From NCBI GenBank assembly GCA_034336665.1, contig JAPFBE010000003.1, forward strand, positions 39,034,360 to 39,098,359: a stretch of DNA of 64,000 bases, read 5' to 3'. This document shows, piece by piece, positions 61,201-64,000 of this stretch; the first letter of the stretch is position 1; the number at the start of each line of letters is the position of its first letter. Both the position numbers and the translations under genes were made by a program. The notes under the pieces are model-generated. The model saw nothing but the letters and a program-made list of their open reading frames with translations, was not told the origin of the DNA and searched no databases. The stretch is from Luscinia megarhynchos. Taxonomy: Eukaryota > Chordata > Aves > Passeriformes > Turdidae.

Positions 61201-63908
61201 TGCTCATGCCCATGGGTAGAAGATTAGGACCAACATGACTAGTGGTAGATTTAGCAATAAAATCTCTCCCTAACTAGCTGTCAGGGTCAGCATTCTCATT
61301 CTCAGTTGTTTGGAAATGGGATGAGAAGGAAGGACTGGCTGCTATGTATCAGTGACATATGTTAAGTTTTAAACCTTGTGAGTATCTATGGAAATTCTTG
61401 TGTTATTTTTCTAAGAAAACTAGTAAATATTTCTCTCTAGTCTGAAGTTTCTTTGCAGAGTTGTAGGGGAAACACAAAATCTGTGACTCGCAGAGAATCA
61501 ATTTTGTTAGCCATCAAGGAAAATACTGTGGGATTGTAAAAAACATTTTAAGCTTCATAAATGCTTTTGGAAATATTGCCTGCATAATTTTGCTTTTTTT
61601 ATGACTTTATTCATTGCACCTTGCATTTCTTCAACCTGTTTTTTTTTCTTTTTGAAAGAAGTGTTGTTCATGGCGCTGTTAACTGTTTAATATACTGCTA
61701 CATTATTTTGCTTTTCTCCCTCATGTGTGTGTGCAGCATTCTGGTCCTGAAATTAAATGGGTAGATGGAGGCAAACAACTGTTAAAAATATCCACTCATC
61801 TGGTGTCAACTGTGTATACACAGGTGAGTTATAAAACAAATTTAATTAGAGAACCTTTCAGGAATTATGTGTGTTTATAGTATGCATAGATATATGGGAA
61901 GACTCTTAAACTCAGTATGCTTATCTCTTCTTTGTCTCTTGGGCTTTTCTCATGGTCTCTTTCTTTTACATCAGATGTGAAAAACAGAAGATCTTTAATG
62001 TAAGCTATTCAAAACATGAGCCTTTTGTCTTCTGTCATCCATTCCAATCTGAATTTTCCAGTTAGATGAGAGGTCATAGTTGTCTAAAAGCAGTTTATTG
62101 GCATGTCTGAAAAGCAATGAGTCCTGTTAGACCATTTCATAAAAAACATATTATGATTGGTTGGGATAATGAAGTTTGCTATTTTCTGCATGTAGTAGGA
62201 AGCAAATATAAGTAGCATTCTGTAATGGATATTCAAAAAACACTCAAAATTTCATTAAAAAAATAAGACTTAATAAGTATTCAGAATAGCGCACTTAACT
62301 ATTATTTTAGAAAATTGAATTTGTGGACAAAAATAAGTATTTCTACATATAAATATAAATATTTTAATAGACCATAGTAATGTTAGCTATTTTTTAATCT
62401 GTTGCTCTTTTTGTCTTTGACAGGACCAGCACTTGCATAATTTTTTTCAGTACTGTCAGAAAACAGAGTCCGGAGCTCGTGCACTAGGAACTGATCTTGT
62501 AAAATATCTTAAGGTATGAAATGGCAGTGAATAAGAGATTAGATAATTCATTTATGCTTTGGCAAAGCCTTGGAGCTTCAGACATTTTATAGGTCTCATT
62601 TTTCAGTGTGAGAATTAGTACTGTGACTATGACTTTCGTATTAATGGAACATGCTGTGGAAAAAACCCACAAAGATACTTTCTGTCTTAAATAAATTTAC
62701 AATTGCAATGTAAGAGGAAATCACAAAGAAATAATGAGACAGTATTGCTCAGCCTGAGAAGTGGTAATTTGAAACACTAATGGTTTAGTTTGTCAAAATA
62801 ATCAAATTTAACTGTGTATGGAAATTGCGAGAAATCACAATTCTTTATTGTTCTAAAAATTTGCTTAGAAGGTCATCATTGTCATGTCTTCAGTTCTCTT
62901 TCATTATTAGATCAATAGAGTGGATGGTTTCCACTTCAATTTTTTCTGACACAGATCACATAGGGAAGAAAGACCATTTTGTCTCCTGAATAGCATGGAT
63001 GTGCAGGCAAACAGTCAGAGACAAGACAGCTGCTTAACGCCTAACACTAAATGGAAATGTTTAACACTTGTTGTCTGCATGCATGTTCAGCAAATACATT
63101 CTTTTTGTCAAATTCCCTTTAATTCCAGGGAATTTTGTGGCATAATACTTCTTAGGACTAATTTCATACACTGCCTTTTCTGTTAGGGTGGTTATGTCTG
63201 TAGGATCTTTTGCATGTGATGGAATGCAAAGGCATATCAGGATGAAGTTAATAATTCACGGTCTCCAATTTCCAATTAGTAGTTAGGGATTTTAGTTCAT
63301 CCTGGGTTTTTACATAGTTGCTAGTTTATTGTTTAGCTGTAACTAGTATAATTAGTATTGCACTTAGCACAGGTAACAAAACTGCATGTTTTTGTGCAAT
63401 TTCTGTTTGCTAAATGTCTGCATTGGTGGATGAAATACCAAAATATACCAGTGTCAATCTCAGTGTGCTGTTGGGCACGTGAACAACCTTTTCACTGAAT
63501 CATTACCTAGAGTGCATTTCAGTGGAAAAGTACAAATAAGTACTTCTAAAATGCTGGTAATAACACCTAACTTGTATCCCTAATTTACTTTCCTGTAGAC
63601 AACGTTTACTAAATATTTGTATTGGAAAATATCCTTAATTGCTTTTGATGCCATATTTTTGGTGTTAAACACCAAATGGTGCAAGCATGTTGTATTTTTG
63701 GAAAAAGACTTGCAATAAATTTTATGGTTTCAGAATTTGTGATTTAAATGCTCTTGATTCACAGGAGTGACAGTGTTACTACTCTCTTTTAGAGCCTTCA
63801 TGCTATGGAAGGCCATGTGATGATAGCTTTCCTGCCAACTGTTCTAAACCAGTTGTTCAGAGTTCTCACCAGAGCAACTCAAGAGGAAGTTGCAGTCAAT
63901 GTGACAAG
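28110..63908 (+). CDS. DOCK9: DOCK9 (zizimin-1), CDC42 guanine nucleotide exchange factor; exons 2-24, partial
   Basis: Twenty-three exons with GT/AG boundaries join into about 848 codons of DOCK-D family protein. DOCK9 activates CDC42 through a C-terminal DHR-2 domain and binds membrane phosphoinositides through its PH and DHR-1 domains; this is family knowledge. The window covers the DOCK-C/D N-terminal region (residues about 1-120), the PH domain (about 131-240), a linker, DHR-1 (about 597-775) and the start of the helical scaffold. DHR-2 is off the right edge. DOCK9 rather than DOCK10 or DOCK11 is chosen from paralogue-specific stretches such as [36 protein letters not shown] and [19 protein letters not shown]. 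Exon phases are consistent except at exon 21, which has one extra base. Internal introns range from 84 bp to 7.5 kb. The gene is cut at the right edge, and its usual first exon is not in the window. Confidence 0.97.
30391..30422. repeat. Perfect 10-bp inverted repeat
   Basis: ACCTATAAAC and GTTTATAGGT flank a 12-base spacer. The octamer TTAGAACT occurs both just before the left arm and inside the spacer, so a short direct repeat is combined with the inverted one. Confidence 0.88.
32288..32572 (-). mobile_element. CR1 LINE 3'-end fragment
   Basis: Reverse-complement CR1 sequence from its 3' end: GGGTTTGGGTTGGAAGCGAC, CCACTAGAGCAGGTTGCTCA, CCCCCTCCAACCTGGCCTTG, CATCTCCAGGGATGGAGCAT and TTTCCCTTTGTCCTGTC. 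It is truncated before the RT region. Confidence 0.93.
33052..33098. repeat. Tandem duplication of a 23-bp unit
   Basis: TCTGACACTTCCCAT occurs twice in tandem, each copy followed by a related AAGG-ending tail (ATGAAGG and GCAAAGG). It lies immediately 3' of the antisense open frame's stop codon. Confidence 0.8.
33125..33529 (-). other. Antisense cysteine-rich open frame, unidentified
   Basis: A minus-strand frame stays open for 134 codons from just after a stop at 33530-33532 to a TAA at 33125-33127. There is no ATG start; the frame could be a 3' exon, a decayed gene or chance. Its GC content is close to 50 percent, clearly above the surrounding intron. The C-terminal half has six cysteines spaced C-x21-C-x11-C-x5-C-x5-C-x6-C and four tryptophans, for example in [14 protein letters not shown] and [16 protein letters not shown] do not recognise the family. 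A possible acceptor AG lies at the start of GAAGGCCACT in the minus direction near 33499. No partner exons were found. Confidence 0.3.
34216..34280. repeat. TATATG/TATATA microsatellite
   Basis: A 65-base run of (TATATATG)n passing into pure (TA)n. It is likely polymorphic. Confidence 0.92.
35748..35837 (+). CDS. DOCK9: DOCK9 exon 3 (residues 40-69)
   Basis: 90 bases, phase 0 to 0, acceptor TTTATCAG, donor GTAATA. It encodes [20 protein letters not shown] and on to SLFVTE. It is part of the conserved DOCK-C/D N-terminal domain; the STVP motif is shared across DOCK9, 10 and 11. Confidence 0.97.
35838..37559 (+). other. DOCK9 intron 3
   Basis: 1.7 kb of AT-rich sequence, with a CAATAAAACTGAAAAAA stretch near 36583 that resembles a polyadenylation signal followed by A-rich DNA. 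No exon or named repeat is recognised. Confidence 0.75.
37560..37642 (+). CDS. DOCK9: DOCK9 exon 4 (residues 70-97)
   Basis: 83 bases, phase 0 to 2, acceptor TTTAAACAG, donor GTAAGT. It encodes [20 protein letters not shown], then GEFRQLP, and ends in a split Asn codon. The DWHxVNYxYEDYSG core is a hallmark of the DOCK-D N-terminal domain. Confidence 0.97.
37643..38719 (+). other. DOCK9 intron 4
   Basis: 1.1 kb. A moderately GC-richer patch at about 38170-38400 is open on the minus strand for 66 codons but is not recognised. Confidence 0.7.
38720..38789 (+). CDS. DOCK9: DOCK9 exon 5 (residues 97-120)
   Basis: 70 bases, phase 2 to 0, acceptor CTTTTATAG, donor GTGAGC. It completes the split Asn and encodes [20 protein letters not shown] then KDE, the acidic link between the N-terminal domain and the PH domain. 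Confidence 0.96.
39715..39830 (+). mobile_element. Possible MIR SINE relic
   Basis: The stretch CTATTTGTAGGATGGGAATAA followed by an ATT-rich tail resembles the conserved MIR segment normally reading TCATCTGTAAAATGGGGATAA, and the preceding bases loosely fit the upstream MIR core. Similarity is weak and untested. Confidence 0.4.
42084..42189. repeat. 16-bp perfect inverted repeat with internal hairpin
   Basis: CTTGCATTGGATCTGC (42084-42099) and GCAGATCCAATGCAAG (42174-42189) are exact reverse complements 74 bases apart. The spacer contains a second stem, GAACTTG and CAAGTTC around a 9-base loop. The whole could fold as a branched hairpin of about 106 nt, or be the ends of a small terminal-inverted-repeat element. 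It matches no RNA family that I recognise. Confidence 0.85.
42749..42844 (+). CDS. DOCK9: DOCK9 exon 6, start of PH domain (residues 121-152)
   Basis: 96 bases, phase 0 to 0, acceptor TTCATCTCCAG, donor GTAAGT. It encodes [20 protein letters not shown] followed by [12 protein letters not shown]. The GWLYKGN strand is the first beta strand of the PH domain, which binds phosphoinositides at the plasma membrane. Confidence 0.98.
42845..43521 (+). other. DOCK9 intron 6
   Basis: 677 bases, very AT-rich, containing the tandem repeat at 43198-43276 and otherwise nothing recognised. Confidence 0.85.
43198..43276. repeat. Three-copy tandem repeat of a 22-31-bp unit
   Basis: Three imperfect units each of the form CTCTTATATTATAGAGTCAGTTT begin at 43198, 43220 and 43251. 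The middle unit has ATATAG in place of ATAGAG and an extra ATATTGA. Confidence 0.88.
43522..43656 (+). CDS. DOCK9: DOCK9 exon 7, PH domain core (residues 153-197)
   Basis: 135 bases, phase 0 to 0, acceptor TTTTCACTAG, donor GTAATT. It encodes [40 protein letters not shown] and MGVVQ. The KRRFF and YKDEK strands are typical PH-domain beta 2-4, with basic residues facing the phosphoinositide site. Confidence 0.98.
43745..43850 (-). mobile_element. Possible MIR SINE relic
   Basis: CCTATTTTGCAGAGGAACAAATAGACAAGCTGCATCTTGCCAAAGCAG-like order (quoted in part: TTTTGCAGAGGAACAAA) resembles the MIR core CATTTTACAGATGAGGAAAC followed by a CTTGCCCAAGG box. Similarity is partial. Confidence 0.4.
44657..44956 (+). 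mobile_element. CR1 LINE 3'-end fragment, sense to DOCK9
   Basis: Forward-orientation CR1 sequence: AGGCACTGGAACAGGCTGCC, AGAGGATTTGGAGTCTCCAT, TCCATGGAGATATTCAAAAG, then GGCCCCTTCTAACC and a 3' tail TGTTCTATCATG resembling the usual TCTATGAT end. It is the only plus-strand CR1 in the window. Confidence 0.93.
47172..47346 (+). CDS. DOCK9: DOCK9 exon 8, end of PH domain (residues 198-255 plus 1 base)
   Basis: 175 bases, phase 0 to 1, acceptor TTTTCTTATAG, donor GTAAGC. It encodes [40 protein letters not shown] and the linker [18 protein letters not shown]. Trp229 in EEW is the conserved tryptophan of the PH C-terminal helix. Confidence 0.98.
47347..48641 (+). other. DOCK9 intron 8
   Basis: 1.3 kb, AT-rich, with a GTTT patch near 47440-47452 and a CTTTGAATCA duplication near 48461-48485. 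No exon or named element is recognised. Confidence 0.8.
48642..48709 (+). CDS. DOCK9: DOCK9 exon 9 (residues 256-278)
   Basis: 68 bases, phase 1 to 0, acceptor ATAATTTCAG, donor GTAATA. It encodes [20 protein letters not shown] then IAK. The run of five serines makes this a flexible linker after the PH domain; human DOCK9 has Gly/Ser alternation there, as I recall it. Confidence 0.95.
48710..52524 (+). other. DOCK9 intron 9
   Basis: 3.8 kb with T-rich patches and a possible MIR relic at about 50975-51070. No coding exon is recognised. Confidence 0.8.
50975..51070 (-). mobile_element. Possible MIR SINE relic
   Basis: TTTTATAGATGAGGAAATAA then CACAGAGCATTG and AGACAGGGTTC follow the order of the MIR core (TTTTACAGATGAGGAAACTG, CACAGAG, and later a GGGATT box). 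It is the best of the three MIR-like matches. Confidence 0.55.
52525..52599 (+). CDS. DOCK9: DOCK9 exon 10 (residues 279-303)
   Basis: 75 bases, phase 0 to 0, acceptor TTTTGAACAG, donor GTTAGA, a weak consensus. It encodes [20 protein letters not shown] then DPDAQ. Length divisible by three means skipping would keep the frame. Confidence 0.95.
52693..52833 (+). CDS. DOCK9: DOCK9 exon 11 (residues 304-350)
   Basis: 141 bases, phase 0 to 0, acceptor CTTTTTAAAG, donor GTAAAT. It encodes [40 protein letters not shown] and EEGPTTN. The [13 protein letters not shown] stretch is conserved across DOCK9 and DOCK11. The preceding intron is only 93 bases. Confidence 0.97.
52834..53203 (+). other. DOCK9 intron 11
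   Basis: 370 bases with nothing beyond splice signals and a T-run at 53181-53193 serving as the polypyrimidine tract. Confidence 0.9.
53204..53404 (+). CDS. DOCK9: DOCK9 exon 12 (residues 351-417)
   Basis: 201 bases, phase 0 to 0, acceptor AAATGTCTAG, donor GTAAGA. It encodes [20 protein letters not shown] and [16 protein letters not shown], then a variable part ([20 protein letters not shown]) ending LQYPKQ. The variable part differs from human DOCK9 as I recall it, while flanking exons are nearly identical. Confidence 0.97.
53535..53657 (+). CDS. DOCK9: DOCK9 exon 13 (residues 418-458)
   Basis: 123 bases, phase 0 to 0, acceptor TTTATTTCTAG, donor GTATGT. It encodes [40 protein letters not shown] and K, a strongly conserved DOCK-D segment. 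Confidence 0.98.
53658..55993 (+). other. DOCK9 intron 13
   Basis: 2.3 kb with no recognised exon or repeat family. Confidence 0.8.
55994..56076 (+). CDS. DOCK9: DOCK9 exon 14 (residues 459-486)
   Basis: 83 bases, phase 0 to 2, acceptor CCCTTTTAG, donor GTGAGG. It encodes [20 protein letters not shown], then MPFAWAA and a split Arg codon. The [11 protein letters not shown] motif is invariant in DOCK9 and DOCK11. Confidence 0.98.
56077..56529 (+). other. DOCK9 intron 14
   Basis: 453 bases, AT-rich, with a tandem ATTACATTA pair near 56254-56271. Nothing else is seen. Confidence 0.85.
56530..56652 (+). CDS. DOCK9: DOCK9 exon 15 (residues 486-527)
   Basis: 123 bases, phase 2 to 2, acceptor TTACTTTCAG, donor GTAAGT. 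It encodes [40 protein letters not shown] and a split Lys codon. Confidence 0.97.
56653..58345 (+). other. DOCK9 intron 15
   Basis: 1.7 kb. An 82-codon + frame at 57599-57847 has no recognisable domain or splice context. The intron ends in a long pyrimidine tract (58321-58342) before exon 16. Confidence 0.8.
58346..58425 (+). CDS. DOCK9: DOCK9 exon 16 (residues 527-554)
   Basis: 80 bases, phase 2 to 1, acceptor CTTCCTACAG, donor GTAAGT. It encodes [20 protein letters not shown] then NVSPDFP and a split Asn codon. The following intron is only 84 bases. Confidence 0.97.
58510..58697 (+). CDS. DOCK9: DOCK9 exon 17, start of DHR-1 (residues 554-616)
   Basis: 188 bases, phase 1 to 0, acceptor GTATTTTCAG, donor GTGAGT. 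It encodes [20 protein letters not shown] through [10 protein letters not shown] and then [20 protein letters not shown]. The HLYVYP strand marks the start of DHR-1, the C2-like membrane-binding domain. Confidence 0.98.
58820..58885 (+). CDS. DOCK9: DOCK9 exon 18, DHR-1 (residues 617-638)
   Basis: 66 bases, phase 0 to 0, acceptor CTGCTTTAG, donor GTTGGA, a weak consensus. It encodes [20 protein letters not shown] and LK, part of the DHR-1 beta sandwich. Skipping would remove 22 residues in frame. Confidence 0.97.
58886..59412 (+). other. DOCK9 intron 18
   Basis: 527 bases with no recognised feature. Confidence 0.85.
59413..59505 (+). CDS. DOCK9: DOCK9 exon 19, DHR-1 (residues 639-669)
   Basis: 93 bases, phase 0 to 0, acceptor CTATTCTTAG, donor GTAAGC. 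It encodes [20 protein letters not shown] and [11 protein letters not shown]. The KCIYG..GG loop and [11 protein letters not shown] strand are core DHR-1 motifs. Confidence 0.98.
59764..59887 (+). CDS. DOCK9: DOCK9 exon 20, DHR-1 (residues 670-711)
   Basis: 124 bases, phase 0 to 1, acceptor TTTCTTTCAG, donor GTTTGT, a weak consensus. It encodes [40 protein letters not shown] and Q, with a split Val codon. It is the DHR-1 beta-strand and loop region. Confidence 0.98.
59888..60269 (+). other. DOCK9 intron 20
   Basis: 382 bases, AT-rich, nothing recognised. Confidence 0.85.
60270..60392 (+). CDS. DOCK9: DOCK9 exon 21, DHR-1, with an apparent one-base insertion
   Basis: 123 bases, acceptor ATTCTTTAG, donor GTATGT. 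It enters in phase 1 and should leave in phase 0, which needs 122 bases. The reading is normal ([20 protein letters not shown], then [10 protein letters not shown]) until the CCGGGCTAC stretch at 60354-60362. After that, the expected DOCK9-like sequence [11 protein letters not shown] appears only in the next frame. The GGG run at 60356-60358 probably has one G too many. Read literally, the frame continues [11 protein letters not shown] and hits TGA at 61748-61750 in exon 22. No alternative donor nearby restores phase. A base-calling or assembly error is more likely than a true loss, as all other exons are intact. Confidence 0.93.
60393..61736 (+). other. DOCK9 intron 21
   Basis: 1.3 kb; no exon or repeat family is recognised. 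It ends with TCATGTGTGTGTGCAG, a TG-rich rather than pyrimidine-rich acceptor. Confidence 0.8.
61737..61823 (+). CDS. DOCK9: DOCK9 exon 22, end of DHR-1 (residues 752-780)
   Basis: 87 bases, phase 0 to 0 in the conserved frame, donor GTGAGT. It encodes [20 protein letters not shown] and HLVSTVYTQ. The IKWVDGGK motif is conserved at the end of DHR-1 in DOCK9, 10 and 11. The exon is intact when read in phase 0, which supports the idea that the extra base is in exon 21. Confidence 0.97.
61824..62423 (+). other. DOCK9 intron 22
   Basis: 600 bases, AT-rich, nothing recognised. Confidence 0.85.
62424..62513 (+). CDS. DOCK9: DOCK9 exon 23 (residues 781-810)
   Basis: 90 bases, phase 0 to 0, acceptor GTCTTTGACAG, donor GTATGA. 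It encodes [20 protein letters not shown] and [10 protein letters not shown], the first helices of the armadillo-like scaffold after DHR-1. Confidence 0.98.
62514..63792 (+). other. DOCK9 intron 23
   Basis: 1.3 kb, AT-rich, with no recognised exon or repeat. Confidence 0.8.
63793..63908 (+). CDS. DOCK9: DOCK9 exon 24, last in window (residues 811-848 plus 2 bases)
   Basis: 116 bases, phase 0 to 2, acceptor CTCTCTTTTAG, donor GTAAAG. It encodes [20 protein letters not shown] and [18 protein letters not shown], ending in a split Arg codon. The coding sequence continues beyond the window into the scaffold and DHR-2. Confidence 0.98.
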
Positions 63909-64000
63909 GTAAAGAATTTTAAGAGGTTCATAGAGTTGACATGATGACTGGGTTATCACATAAATCTCTGAGTAGCATTTTTGCTATTGCAATCACAGCT
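63909..64000 (+). other. Start of DOCK9 intron 24
   Basis: Intronic sequence running to the window edge. Confidence 0.9.

Noticed and set aside
1..64000. CRISPR arrays, tRNA, rRNA, U6 or other small RNA genes
   Set aside because: No regular spaced repeats and no recognisable conserved box sequences for these RNAs were seen on either strand.

Overview
The window looks like bird nuclear DNA. It is AT-rich, with short exons in long introns, GT/AG splice sites, several CR1 LINE fragments and a solo LTR of the ERVL-like type common in birds. No prokaryotic features are present. I could not fix the species; a passerine is possible but not shown.

The only gene I recognise is DOCK9 (zizimin-1) on the + strand, a DOCK-D family guanine nucleotide exchange factor for CDC42. 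Twenty-three consecutive coding exons lie between 28110 and 63908 (exons 2 to 24 in the order used here). They encode the DOCK-C/D N-terminal region, the PH domain, a linker, the DHR-1 (C2-like) domain and the start of the helical scaffold. The catalytic DHR-2 domain lies beyond the right edge. Residue numbers below count from the first codon of exon 2 as residue 1. Exon phases agree throughout except at exon 21, which carries one extra base (around 60356-60358). Read literally, this shifts the frame into a stop in exon 22; a sequencing or assembly error is the simplest explanation.

The first 28 kb has no other recognisable gene. It holds two candidate alternative DOCK9 first exons: a well-supported one at 20916-21029 (38 codons) and a more tentative one at 8919-9080 (54 codons, starting MGC, a possible acylation signal). 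Both end at a phase-0 donor that would join exon 2 in frame. The usual first exon is not seen and probably lies upstream.

Repeats: CR1 fragments at about 2976-3835, 6200-6500, 14589-14985, 32288-32572 (all minus) and 44657-44956 (plus); a solo LTR at 5578-6008; weak MIR-like relics in introns 5, 7 and 9; microsatellites; and several perfect short inverted repeats, the most striking a 16-bp stem at 42084-42189. Intron 2 also carries an antisense, GC-richer, six-cysteine open frame (33125-33529) that I cannot assign.
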